Notes: generated by a model not told the origin, from the letters alone. A DNA stretch of 64,000 bases from Bolinopsis microptera (GCF_026151205.1 NC_087081.1:1601886-1665885); one strand, 5' to 3'; numbered from the stretch's first letter, positions 10,441 to 20,750 are shown. Translations and numbers: made by a program.

Positions 10441-13074
10441 GCACCTCCAAGGAAAATCATGATGTTCACACCAGTCAACCACAGCTCGCGAAAGTATACG
10501 TGCAGGTTGCGTTGCCATTGAACCACAACGTGTACTCGCCAGTGAAAAGCGAAAGTACACATATTTTACTAGACGCTTGCCGTAGTATGGTATTTTGAAG
10601 CTATAATATACGGAAGTTGCCACGTCACCAAGATGCCAAGGTGCTCCAATGCACTGCTTGATATTACCATGTTACAGCACTTATGGCACAACTCCTTTAC
10701 AAAACAACAAAACTTCCGCACAGTCTGGAACAACTAATTGCCCGTCACTGTCAGAGCTCGATGTGTGCTTGTGGTTAATAATTGGTTAACATCATTGCAC
10801 TTTTGCTCTCGTTCTCCATATTCGATCTCATTAGTCGAGGAGAAAGAGCATATAATCTTATAATGGTAAATTGCCCGGATCCCGCAATACCCTAGATATT
10901 TTGCATGAGTTTAACCAAAACAGACAACAGGTTCACAAGAACATCCAGAGCATTGGCTCTTCCTGAAACATTATTCATGGAATCATGACAGCAGATAATG
11001 CGTTAGTTCCAACTCTGTGAGAGCTGAGATAGTTGTGCCAGTTAGTGTTCATTTTATCACGGACGTTACAATTTTTTTAAAGGGCCATGGAGCACATCCG
11101 ATTTTTTAAAGCGGATCAGCAAATCAGTCAAAAGCAAAAGTCGGGCTAAGTCGGAGCCAGCTAGGATTTCTGATGTGAGAAATCAAACTCCCCGGAAGTA
11201 ATTGCAATTGGAGAAACAGACTGATATAAATCAGAGAATTTTAGAAATAGAACTAAGGTTACGTGTGCTAGGCTATCATTATGTGCTTAATGAATCGAGG
11301 GTAAAATCACACCTGATCAGGTCTACAGAAGGAAAAATGGGTACTGCAGTATGCCGAATTAAATATTTCAGCTACATTAAGCTGGGCCGATGCATCTACT
11401 AGATAATGTTTCGGACATGCGCAAAGCAGAGTTGGGTACAGCAACTACCCAGGAGCCGAAGTTGCCACATTATCACATCGCAATAACAAATGCGGGTCGG
11501 CGGTCGACCTTTTATTTTGGACCCCGAATTGAGCCTGATGAAGAGGCTGTTACGTTGATTGTTTCAACGAAGATAGACCACATTGTCCTATAAACCGTTT
11601 CAAGCATGATTGTTATCATGGCAATGGATTGTTACACTGCCATGATTGATGAAACGAACAATCATTGAAAGATTTAACATTGTTGAAGTAACCTGATCAT
11701 AATGATAGCTGTGAAATCGCGCACCGTAATTTGTGCCTAGATTGTACCAACAGTGGAATTAGAGTTCAATTGTCCAATCAAGTGGATGTCATTGCAAACT
11801 TGTCATGTAGGTTCCTGTGAGAATTCATACCATAACCAAGTCGAAAGTACATGTGAGTGAAAGGAGAAAAGATACTGAAGTATGCAGTTCATATTACATA
11901 TTATTAGAAGCATTTTTCGGCTCCATGGCCATATGGATTATGGAGGTCCATCACGATGCTATTGGAATATTAGAAGACAACCAGTTTCCCCATTGAATGA
12001 ACAGAAGAAGTTTATGTCTGTCAGAGCTCAGGTTCCAAATGCAAACGAGTTTAAACTGCACTCATTTGCTCAGTTATACATCATTCACGATCACACTGTA
12101 GTCATGGCATGATAATTTGGTACCTGTAGCAAATAAAGACCTTAGAGTCCGTGTACTTTGTACACATGTGAGCGACGTCGCGGTAAAACGTGACTATGTA
12201 CTCTCCAAAAGATGACGACACAGACGGAATATCAACTTCTCAAAAAGCTGGATTGTCACCTCACTCTCCTGTTGTCAGTTTTGCGGATTCACGACCCAAA
12301 GAACAACAGTCACCCCTCACGGTGTGACAATGACCAGGAAGATGAGGACTTTTACAAACAATAGCTCGTCCGACCATATAATGTAAGATGTCATTACAGT
12401 TATACAAACTAATTTGTTCATATTATTCTAAGTTTAATGTAAATTAGTTAAAGTGATTTTAATAAGTATAATAATTTTAGTGCAATTTAGTTTATGTAGA
12501 ATTAGCAGATTATTACATAAACGTAGGATATTATAGTATTATGTAAATAATTAAGTAAATATAGTGTAATCTAAATTCGTTTTTTTTAATGTGTGTATAT
12601 TTAAACTTTAGGGAAATTAAAATTTGTGTGAAAACAGATTATTATGTAAACGTAGGTTATTATTTTCGTAAATACCAAATAAAAATATATGTCTAAAGAA
12701 AACATCATTTAATAAGTTATAAAAAAAATATAGATTTTGTGTAAGTGTGAAATGTATATGAAACATTATATTATATTATAAAAGTAATATACAATCATAT
12801 AACAGAGTGTATTTAAATATTGTGATAAAAGGATTAAAGTTTTTTTAAATAAATGTGTATGTTATTTAAATGTTATGTGTATTTTTGACACTAATTATCA
12901 TAGATTGTAGAGTAAATTACTCCCACAATCAAATCAACAGCATCATTTTTAAATTTTAGTACGAGATTTTATGTTCAAAAGACCGAGAAGAATTGCATTA
13001 TTTTATGTATTAGTTGTAATTCAAACTCGAAGATCAGTATGTTAAAAACGTATATTTAATCATAACAGTTTTCT
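10441..13074 (+). other. Internal non-coding region of the gag-only element
   Basis: No long frame. A short piece near 10530-10575 reads ILLDACRSMVF, which may be the ruin of an aspartic protease (expected LLDTG). Other short frames (11202-11593, 11882-12112, and 12190-12330) are not recognisable. From about 12380 to 13070 the DNA is extremely AT-rich. Confidence 0.5.
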
Positions 13075-13088
13075 AAAGGAGGGTGGAG
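13075..13088 (+). promoter_or_regulatory. Polypurine tract
   Basis: AAAGGAGGGTGGAG lies just upstream of the 3' LTR, in the place where plus-strand synthesis is primed. Confidence 0.75.
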
Positions 13089-13090
13089 TT

Positions 13091-13753
13091 TGTAGGGTCC
13101 CAACCCTACAATTATAGTCCCATCATATCAACTACTGTTATTGTTTGCACCTGCCTGGCAACCGCAGATTAGACAGTAGTTGTGGCCAGCATGACAGTGG
13201 AATGCAATTATCTGAAGCGTTCACCGCATGCTACGGACAGCAAAACCACACAAATTGCGTTCGGTGGTTTCCGGCAGGGACATGTGGTTTGAACTCAAAA
13301 CCTATAATCACTGCCGGAAAAACGTCATGATAAGGTTTTATAAACATGAACTAAAGATTCATCCAGCTAGAATCAATTAGTGAGTCCTGAAGGGCTAGAA
13401 TGACTACACCATCTAGCTAAAACCACCACCGGAAATGCGTCACGTTTGTTTACACGAGAAAGCTCATCGGCCGACACGCCTAGGGAGTGCCGACAATTAA
13501 TGGGACTATAAAACCGCCCTTCACCCTCAGAAAACTGTCCTTTCAGTCCTTTCACTCTTTTTGTTCGAATCGAAATAGTTAAAGTTAAATAGTAATTCAA
13601 CACTTGTAGTTTTCGTTTAACATTGTTTCCTAAAGTTCCCGAGTTTCATTAACGAGTTCACAACTAACTAAAATAACACAACGCAAATTTGAAGTCCTAA
13701 CCTGAAAGCACTGACTACCATAGACGATCAATCTCATTAATCTGGTAGTTACA
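13091..13753 (+). repeat. 3' LTR of the gag-only element
   Basis: 663 bp, TG...CA, uninterrupted. It is the reference from which the split 5' LTR and its nested insertion were read. The near-identity of the two LTRs implies recent insertion. Confidence 0.9.
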
Positions 13754-13757
13754 GTGG

Positions 13758-13887
13758 GTTAGGAATGTTGAATTAAGATTATATTTCTACACATCGAATT
13801 AGGTTTTTGATTACAGTGAAATAGTATATATAATAGTAAAAAGTTGCTCCCTGTTAAACACGTGGTCTATTAAAGTATTAAGAGATG
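13758..13887 (+). repeat. End of duplicated block A, copy 1
   Basis: GTTAGGAATGTTG onward matches 54759-54808 for about 45 bp. After that the two copies diverge: here there is AT-rich DNA, in copy 2 the 18-bp satellite begins. Confidence 0.7.
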
Positions 13888-13891
13888 AGGG

Positions 13892-14844
13892 TGGTGTAAA
13901 AACGAAACGGCTATTACACGGCAACCGGCTTGACTGGCCTTAACGGGGCGCTCCCTGGTCAAAGGATAGGGCGACTAGATCTAACTGAACCTGTATTAAA
14001 CAAGGTCTAAAACCTAATAAACTGCTCCCGATAAACGAGGAGTAAGGAACGATATATCTGTTTTAAACGAGATATGTGCTGGCAATTTAGTGACAATTCC
14101 CGATGAACGAGGAATTAAAACTAAAGCTAAAATGTACTGCTCCCGATTAACGAGGAGTTAAATAAACGCAACTGTATAAAACGAGCTACGGATGCACCTG
14201 TCTAAAACAAGATACAAACCTGATATTTAAACTCCCGGTAAACGAGGAATTAACACTAAAAGCTATAATATACTGCTCCCGATGAACGAGGAGTCAAATA
14301 AGCGCAACTGTATAAAACGAGCTACGGATGCACCTGTCTAAAACAAGATACAAACCTAATATTTAAACTCCCGGTAAACGAGGAGATGAGGACTCAGCAA
14401 CTCGCGGTAGTGGCTGCACGTAGATCTGACAGTGAACTCCGGTGAGCTGCGAGGCGATGACTCAGTCTGTTTAAAAACAAGAAAGGTGGAAGGCTGCCGG
14501 GGTCTGTATTTTAAACAAGACTTAAATTTAGTGTACTGTACCAAATAAAACGCTCTCGTATAACGGTCGAAAACTTTATAACTCAAAACCCGACGAATGC
14601 CCGGTTACATTTACAGAAGTCTCTATCTCCCAAAATCTCTCCCTTATCTCTAAAAAAAGGGCTCGTAAAAATGTGATAAATAAACAAACGGCCGAACGAA
14701 CTAAAGATAAGAAAGTAAATGTACGAATATGAAATAGAAACGTGAGATAACATTAAAATAAAAGTGGCAAAAAAACGATGAATTAAAATATTACAAAGTG
14801 AAATAAAACCTATACTGAGGACTACAAACAACAAAACTACACCA
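13892..14844 (-). repeat. 3' LTR of the rearranged element
   Basis: 953 bp. Differs from the right LTR at a handful of bases (for example near 14452 and 14497). Contains the bulged-hairpin family described under findings and an internal near-duplication of about 120 bp. Followed inward by CCGGGGAGTA (read on the minus strand), a plausible short polypurine tract. Confidence 0.9.
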
Positions 14845-15627
14845 TACTCCCCGGGACAATTTGATCGATTTGATCCTCGCCTATAAATGAGGCGTAGATC
14901 GAATTGACTAAAACTTTAAAAAATCCCACTACAATACAATCAATAATAAATATCCAATAAAATTTAAAAATATATAAATATCAAAATACCAATGAAATAC
15001 CATATAATTATCTGTCCCCTTATCAAAACAAATAAACTCGATCGATTGGATCCGAATTGACTAAATCCCCACTACAATACAATCAATAATAAATACCCAA
15101 TAAAATTTAAAAATATAAATATCAAAATACCAATGAAATACCATATATTTATCTGTCCCCTTATCAAAACAAATAAATAAAATGGCACTCTGTTTAAAAC
15201 AAGAGGCACTCCCATGACGATGGCACTCTGTATCAAACAAGAGGCACTCCCATGATGATGGCACTCTGTATCAAACAAGAGGCACTCCAAGCTGTATAGA
15301 CGAGATTTCTTGTACGTTTCTTCTTCCATAAGTTTCTAGACGTCTTCATTAGCAGTTCCTTTCACGTTTCTCCTCTGACGGAGAATGAGGTAAAGATCCC
15401 AGAAGAATTCGGCAGTAACAAAGCCCAGACTCCAGTGCATGTAGTTAATATCAACAAGCATATCCTTTAACAATAACATATCCAGCATACAACATAATAT
15501 CCCCATCATGTTTACAAACAGTTTAGCTGTCAAATAACAAGTGCAACAGTACACGGTACAGAGCAAGGACTGGGCTGATATCAGTCTGTCTAAAACGAGA
15601 TTAAAACGTCCCAGAAATCGTATACTA
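14845..15627 (-). other. 3' non-coding region of the rearranged element
   Basis: Contains an imperfect duplication of about 120 bp (14917-15045 and 15054-15180, both with CCCACTACAATACAATCAAT), then the 38-bp hairpin units. Small frames here are not recognisable proteins. Confidence 0.6.
15183..15287 (-). repeat. Three tandem 38-bp units, each with a bulged hairpin
   Basis: Units run GGCACTCTGT...ACAAGAGGCACTCCCATGA. In each, CTCT pairs with AGAG and GT with AC around a five-base loop, with one unpaired A (15188-15205, 15226-15243, 15264-15281). They lie between the end of the integrase frame and the 3' LTR. A further example is at 15585-15600. Confidence 0.85.
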
Positions 15628-17226
15628 CTATAATAAAAGTCTGAAATAGTCAGGCGGACGTAGATCGTTACGTGGCCTCAGGTTATATCCTCCTATTCGT
15701 TGAGTCTCCTGTTCTGGCGTCACGTTTTCTCGTGGTGGAGTAAAGAAGTCCTGCACGACCGATGTAGCCCCTTCTGTCGACGCTGACGAGGTTATAGTAG
15801 GCGATAATGTCCTAGGTCGTGGTGAATGAGATACACTTCCTCCAGACAAGCTTGTTGGAGGTGTGGGCAACCTTCTTGGTGTAGATCGTGTCGTTGACTG
15901 AGCATCATCGCTCTGAATCACTATCTGCTTGTCTTGTGCTTTTCGACGCGGAGTCCCCCAGTATTCCTCTTCCTGGTCGTCATCACTACTGCTATCTATG
16001 TCGATAGATGTGTTTCCTTTCATGCTCTTACGAGGTTCATCCGGTTCCTTAGGCTTTTCTGGGGTTCGACGCGAATACTTATTTGTCTCAAATCTCTTCA
16101 TTTTGCAAATATTAACGACCTTTTCCACACCCTGTCCTAAGTCGACGACGTACAGGTGGTCATTTATCACTTTTGTGATTCTGAAAGGTCCACGAAACTT
16201 TGGCTCGAACTTATGTCTGGGACACTGCACCAGTACAAAACAATGATCACCCTCCTTGAAATAGGGTCCGTGTAGGTTGCGATCGTGCTGTTTCGCTGCA
16301 TAGCCAAAATCTTTCTGGGACTGCTTCCTAACCTTCCAGATGATTCTCTTTAGCTCCATGTGGTTCTTGTAAACAGCTGCCGCAACAGTACTGGTTCCCT
16401 CGGATTCTACCTTCTCCGCTGTCCCCATCACAAAAGTCAATGGTAGGTTAACCTCCCTTCCAAACATCATTTTGTGAGCAGAAAATCCAGTTCTGCGATT
16501 CTTGGAACAGTTAAGGGCAAATGTGACCTTATCTAAGTATAGATCCCAGAGATGTTCCTTATCATCGGGCAGACAAGTGCGGAGGGCAGTGTTTAACCGC
16601 TTGTTGTTATTCTCAGCACGTCCTGTACTCGCTGATTTGTATGAGGTCCCATGAGTTTTTTTACATTCGAAGGCCTTAAAAACCTCGCCGAAAAACTCAG
16701 CTCTGAATCCTGGGTGATTATCCACAATAATCTCTCGACAGACACCAAATCTCCAGATCCAGTTCTTCATGATAGCCGCAATGTTCTCCTTTGCAGTTTG
16801 AGTGTGCACCGGCACTGCCACTACATAGTTCGACCATGCATCAGAGATAGTCAGGATATAGCGATATCCACGCGGCGTTCTTTTCGTGGCACTGGGCACT
16901 TTGTGATCGACTATGATTGCATCGTTAAAATTGTGGAACATGATGTGATTCAAGGGAGCTTTTAGGTAAGCTCTAGGTGGTTTCATCTCCCCACATTTGA
17001 CGCATGCTTTGACAAACAGACCAAATTCTGTTTCCATTTTTGGCCAGTAGAAGTACTGTCTGCATCTCGCAACACAAGCGTTAGCACCCGGGTGACAGTA
17101 CGTAATGTTTTCATGGAACAGTCTCATGATATTTTCCTCACACCTTTCTGGCACCAAGATGAGGTAACGTGTCTCATCTTCATTCCTTTTTACACCATCT
17201 GGAGGCCGTAATAAGTGGTCGATATG
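15628..17226 (-). CDS. Ty3-like integrase, partial pol
   Basis: The frame is open from about 17226; a start at 17157 would cut off LILVPERCEEN. Order: zinc-binding H2C2 region (RLFHENITYCHPGANACVARC... then CVKCGEMK), catalytic core with D in AIIVDHKVP, D in REIIVDNHPGF and E in STGRAENNNKRLN, giving the D,D(35)E spacing, then a GPF/Y module (RGPFRITKVINDHLYVVDL). The last 110 residues are a low-complexity Ser/Thr/Pro/Glu tail. It would insert element DNA. No protease, RT or RNase H sequence precedes it; upstream lies inverted gag. About 530 residues, intact in itself. Confidence 0.85.
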   Translation of the reverse strand, partial: HIDHLLRPPDGVKRNEDETRYLILVPERCEENIMRLFHENITYCHPGANACVARCRQYFYWPKMETEFGLFVKACVKCGEMKPPRAYLKAPLNHIMFHNFNDAIIVDHKVPSATKRTPRGYRYILTISDAWSNYVVAVPVHTQTAKENIAAIMKNWIWRFGVCREIIVDNHPGFRAEFFGEVFKAFECKKTHGTSYKSASTGRAENNNKRLNTALRTCLPDDKEHLWDLYLDKVTFALNCSKNRRTGFSAHKMMFGREVNLPLTFVMGTAEKVESEGTSTVAAAVYKNHMELKRIIWKVRKQSQKDFGYAAKQHDRNLHGPYFKEGDHCFVLVQCPRHKFEPKFRGPFRITKVINDHLYVVDLGQGVEKVVNICKMKRFETNKYSRRTPEKPKEPDEPRKSMKGNTSIDIDSSSDDDQEEEYWGTPRRKAQDKQIVIQSDDAQSTTRSTPRRLPTPPTSLSGGSVSHSPRPRTLSPTITSSASTEGATSVVQDFFTPPRENVTPEQETQRIGGYNLRPRNDLRPPDYFRLLL

Positions 17227-17259
17227 GAAAGTCAGGGTAGTACACTAGAGCTGCAGGCG

Positions 17260-18055
17260 GATATTACAAGCTTGAAGAAAGAAAGAGCTGATCTGGAAGA
17301 TCAGTAGGGCTGAGGCCAGTCTTAATGAACTGGAACCAGATGATATAGGTCCTATCAGTGAGAGGAAAATCGCATTGTATGACATGGAAAAAGAGTTGAA
17401 ACGAATAGGGAAATCCCTGGCTGAGAACACAGAAAGGTTGACTAATATGACGGTCAATGCTAAGGTTGAACTCAGTAGACCAGCTGTCAAAAAGGAAGCT
17501 TCCGATTGGTTACATGACGACTTTGAAGTTAGTGTGGGCTCACCAGAGCTGAGTTGGCCACAGGAGAGAGCTCCACGTCAGTTCCACGGGAGTAAAGCTC
17601 CTCGTTACAGAAAGGGGGATGATTTTAGTACCTTTCTGCTACGCTTTGAGCATCATGTCAGACTCTCCGGTATATGTGACAACCTAGATCTCAGAATCAG
17701 CGGATTAGTGGAGGACAATTCTCTGTTCAAGAAGATCTCTAACTTTCAGTTTACTGGGGATGAAAAAAGAGATATTAAGAGATTTATTTCTGCCATTAAG
17801 ACTAGGCTTTTCCCATCGACTGACACCCGGATAATGAGGACTAAGTTTGGTCGCATGAAACAGGAGACAGGAGAGTCAGTCGAACAGTTTTCGGAGCGAA
17901 TACATGACAGCGCGGAGATTATATTCTCGTCAAGACTAGAGCGAGAAGGAGCCGCTGTGACCGCCTTTATTTCTGGTTTATCTAACACAGCGATAAAACG
18001 TAGACTGTTGCAGATGGGAGACAGTGAAGATGAAAGTTTGAGGCACTGGTCCTCC
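17260..18055 (+). pseudogene. Gag fragment, inverted relative to integrase
   Basis: The frame from 17375 begins within a predicted coiled coil (MEKELKRIGKSLAENTERLT); homologous coding sequence continues back to about 17260 but is broken by a TAG near 17306. The centre contains a capsid-like region (FSTFLLRFEHHVRL, then KTRLFPSTDTRIMRTKFGRM, then ETGESVEQFSERIHDSAEII, then AFISGLSNTAIKRRLLQMGD). It ends at about 18044, where the tRNA-like sequence starts; the later residues are accidental translation into the primer site and LTR. No zinc knuckle remains. Transcribed from the right LTR it would be antisense, so it is dead in place. Confidence 0.75.
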
Positions 18056-18088
18056 GGGGCGCGGGTTCGAATCCCGCCGAGGCCTCCA
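18045..18088 (-). promoter_or_regulatory. Unusually long tRNA-derived primer-binding region
   Basis: Two bases inside the right LTR, the plus strand reads as a tRNA 3' half: T arm GCGGG-TTCGAAT-CCCGC (18061-18077), acceptor CGAGGCC, T, and CCA at 18086-18088. On the element's strand this is the primer-binding site, TGGAGGCCTCGGCGGGAT. tRNA likeness reaches about 44 nt, far past the usual 18. The preceding CTGGTCCTCCGGGGC resembles a long variable arm as in Leu/Ser tRNAs, but the U before CCA does not fit those, so I do not name the tRNA. Confidence 0.7.
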
Positions 18089-18090
18089 GA

Positions 18091-19042
18091 TGGTGTAAAA
18101 ACGAAACGGCTATTACACGGCAACCGGCTTGACTGGCCTTAACGGGGCGCTCCCTGGTCAAAGGATAGGGCGACTAGATCTAACTGAACCTGTATTAAAC
18201 AAGGTCTAAAACCTAATAAACTGCTCCCGATAAACGAGGAGTAAGGAACGATATATCTGTTTTAAACGAGATATGTGCTGGCAATTTAGTGACAATTCCC
18301 GATGAACGAGGAATTAAAACTAAAGCTAAAATGTACTGCTCCCGATTAACGAGGAGTTAAATAAACGCAACTGTATAAAACGAGCTACGGATGCACCTGT
18401 CTAAAACAAGATACAAACCTGATATTTAAACTCCCGGTAAACGAGGAATTAACACTAAAAGCTATAATATACTGCTCCCGATGAACGAGGAGTCAAATAA
18501 GCGCAACTGTATGAAACGAGCTACGGATGCACCTGTCTGAAACAAGATACAAACCTAATATTTAAACTCCCGGTAAACGAGGAGATGAGGACTCAGCAAC
18601 TCGCGGTAGTGGCTGCACGTAGATCTGACAGTGAACTCCGGTGAGCTGCGATGTGGTGACTCAGTCTGTTTAAAAACAAGAAAGATGGAAGGCTGCCGGA
18701 GTCTGTGTTTTAAACAAGACTTAAATTTAGTGTACTGTACCAAATAAAACGCTCTCGTATAACGGTCGAAACTTTATAACTCAAAACCCGACGAATGCCC
18801 GGTTACATTTACAGAAGTCTCTATCTCCCAAAATCTCTCCCTTATCTCTAAAAAAAGGGCTCGTAAAAATGTGATAAATAAACAAACGGCCGAACGAACT
18901 AAAGATAAGAAAGTAAATGTACGAATATGAAATAGAAACGTGAGATAACATTAAAATAAAAGTGGCAAAAAAACGATGAATTAAAATATTACAAAGTGAA
19001 ATAAAACCTATACTGAGGACTACAAACAACAAAACTACACCA
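18091..19042 (-). repeat. 5' LTR of the rearranged element
   Basis: 952 bp. Carries at least twelve bulged mini-hairpins between 18190 and 18721, for example at 18224-18241, 18253-18274 and 18294-18315. The promoter position was not identified with confidence. Confidence 0.9.
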
Positions 19043-19079
19043 AGGGAAATCATAAGTAACCCTCAGTTACTGCACCCCT

Positions 19080-19400
19080 ATCATCAACTTAATAACACCA
19101 GAATGTGTGTGTGTCTGTGTGTCTGTGTGTCTGTGTGTCTGTGTGTCTGTGTGTCTGTGTGTCTGTGTGTCTGTGTGTCTGTGTGTCTGTGTGTCTGTGT
19201 GTCTGTGTGTCTGTGTGTAATTTCCGAACGGTTATACAAAAAAAAACGGTAATAGTTACGGGACTGGTTTTTTCGGTATAGTGCTGACAAAACTCTGACG
19301 AAGCCCATAAGCAAATTTTATAAAAATCGGCCGGTGGTAAGTGGTTTAATTGATGATTTTGTTCCAGAAATGTGACATAAATGGATGGGAGAGAGAACGA
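19080..19400 (+). repeat. Duplicated block B, copy 1, with (TGTGTGTC)n microsatellite
   Basis: Starts TAATAACACCAGAATG. The microsatellite is at about 19104-19219. The following GTAATTTCC...CGGTTATACAAAAAAAAACGG segment reappears at 57305-57540. Frames through the microsatellite are artefacts of its 8-bp period. Confidence 0.85.
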
Positions 19401-19629
19401 GGAGGATAACATATACCGTAATTAGTTTAGCCCCACGTAATACTATAAGCTTAGAGCTCACTCTTGCGGCCGCTTTGTTTCAACTGTAGGGAGATTTCAT
19501 ACTTTCATAACTTCATAAGACAGCGTTATGCGTGATATCAAATATATAATGCGGTTGTATACTTTTACATTGCAACTGTGACAGTAAAGTAAATTATATA
19601 AAGCAAACCCCGGAATCAGGGTTTGCTGT
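19401..19629 (+). other. Spacer, partly shared with block B copy 2
   Basis: GTTATGCGTG near 19526 and its surroundings match the sequence near 57762. A hairpin GCAAACCCC...GGGTTTGC lies at about 19603-19627. Confidence 0.5.
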
Positions 19630-20515
19630 ATAATATCGGGGTTATACTGTAACTAGGGGTTATACTGTAACTAGGGGTAGTACTGTAACTAGGGGTTATA
19701 CTGTGACTAGGGGTTATACTGTAACTAGGGGTTATACTGTAACTAGGGGTTGTACTGTAACTATAGAGGTTATACAGTAACTAGGAGTTATACTGTAACT
19801 AGGGGTTATACTGTAACTAGGGGTTTTACTGTAACTAGGGGGTTATACTGTAACTAGGGGTTATACTGTAACTAGGGGTTATACTGTAACTAGGGGTTAT
19901 ACTGTAACTAGGGGTTTTACTGTAACTAGGGGTTATACTGTAACAAGGGGGTTATACTGTAACTAAGGGTTTTACTGTAACTAGGGGTTATACTGTAACT
20001 AGGGGTTATACTTTAACTAGGGGTTATACAGTAACTAGGGGTTATACTGTAACAAGGGGTTTTACTGTAACTAGGGGTTATACTGTAACTAGGGGTTATA
20101 CTGTAACTAGGGGTTATACTGTAACTAGGGGTTGTACTGTAACTATAGAGGTTATACAGTAACTAGGAGTTATACTGTAACTAGGGGTTATACTGTAACT
20201 AGGGGTTTTACTGTAACTAGGGGGTTATACTGTAACTAGGGGTTATACTGTAACTAGGGGTTATACTGTAACTAGCGGTTATACAGTAACTAGGGGTTAT
20301 ACTGTAACTAGGGGTTATACTGTAACTAGGGGTTTTACTGTAACTAGGGGGTTATACTGTAACTAGGGGTTATACTGTAACTAGGGGTTATACTGTAACT
20401 AGCGGTTATACAGTAACTAGGGGTTATACTGTAACTAGGAGTTATACTGTAACTAGGGGTTATACTGTAACTAGGGGGTTTTACTGTAACTAGGGGTTAT
20501 ACTGTTATATATTAT
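19630..20515 (+). repeat. 18-bp satellite array, GGGGTTATACTGTAACTA
   Basis: About 48 units with point variants (TTTTAC for TTATAC, ACAGT for ACTGT) and one-base expansions of the G run. A 250-300 bp higher-order segment seems repeated (TTGTACTGTAACTATAGAGG at about 19748 and 20130). The same family makes the larger array at 55320-57290. Confidence 0.95.
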
Positions 20516-20517
20516 AA

Positions 20518-20709
20518 TTATATAATAGAGAAACTAACGGTTAGAATATTGTCGGTTAGAATATTGTCGGAGTTAAGCTCTTTGACAGGAACGTCATCAT
20601 TACTCTCATCTTCAGTAACAGGTAGTTCTACAATGTCCGACATGTCTCCTCCGTCACTGAACAGCTCTCCTGGGTCAGTAGTTATGAAACATTGCTCTGG
20701 TGACGTCAC
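20518..20709 (-). CDS. Short acidic ORF, unknown
   Basis: Sixty-odd acidic residues (GELFSDGGDMSDIVELPVTEDE) ending in a direct repeat DNILTDNILT. The only in-frame start by the CRE cluster is GTG; the first internal ATG is in GDMSD. It may be the remnant of a longer gene or nothing. The last 30 bp resemble 58083-58112. Confidence 0.25.
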   Translation of the reverse strand: MTSPEQCFITTDPGELFSDGGDMSDIVELPVTEDESNDDVPVKELNSDNILTDNILTVSFSII

Positions 20710-20750
20710 GAGGTGATTTATGACGTCACGTGGTGATTTATGACGTCACG
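20701..20750. promoter_or_regulatory. Three CRE palindromes at exact 20-bp period
   Basis: TGACGTCACG at 20701, 20721 and 20741, separated by RGGTGATTTA. TGACGTCA is the full CREB/ATF site. The 20-bp period puts the sites on nearly the same helical face. It could serve the minus-strand frame at 20518-20709 or nothing. Confidence 0.7.

Larger units (their letters stand above)
5513..13753 (+). mobile_element. Gag-only LTR retrotransposon (TR-GAG-like), 5' LTR split by a nested element
   Basis: A 663-bp LTR (TG...CA) at 13091-13753 is repeated at the left end as 5513-5984 plus 8745-8933. A 4-bp target duplication GTGG flanks the whole (5509-5512, 13754-13757), and block A copy 2 shows the empty site near 54750 with one GTGA. 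Order: LTR, primer-binding site, gag (9043-10440), a non-coding stretch, polypurine tract, LTR. No reverse transcriptase or integrase remains, so mobility would need a partner element. Structure resembles terminal-repeat elements that keep only gag. Confidence 0.85.
13892..19042 (-). mobile_element. Rearranged Ty3-like LTR retrotransposon
   Basis: Two LTRs of 953 and 952 bp (13892-14844, 18091-19042) start TGGTGTA and end TACACCA. A 4-bp target duplication AGGG flanks them (13888-13891, 19043-19046). Primer-binding site beside the right LTR and integrase pointing left show that the element is on the minus strand. Protease, reverse transcriptase and RNase H are missing, and gag lies in the opposite orientation to integrase, so an internal inversion plus deletion has occurred. 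The intact target duplication says the ends moved as one unit, or that the rearrangement happened later. Confidence 0.85.

Noticed and set aside
18045-18088. A genuine tRNA gene
   Set aside because: Only the 3' half is present, the upstream DNA is gag, and position next to the LTR explains it as a primer site.
19084-19412. His-Thr-Asp-rich frames
   Set aside because: Translation of the TG-rich microsatellite.
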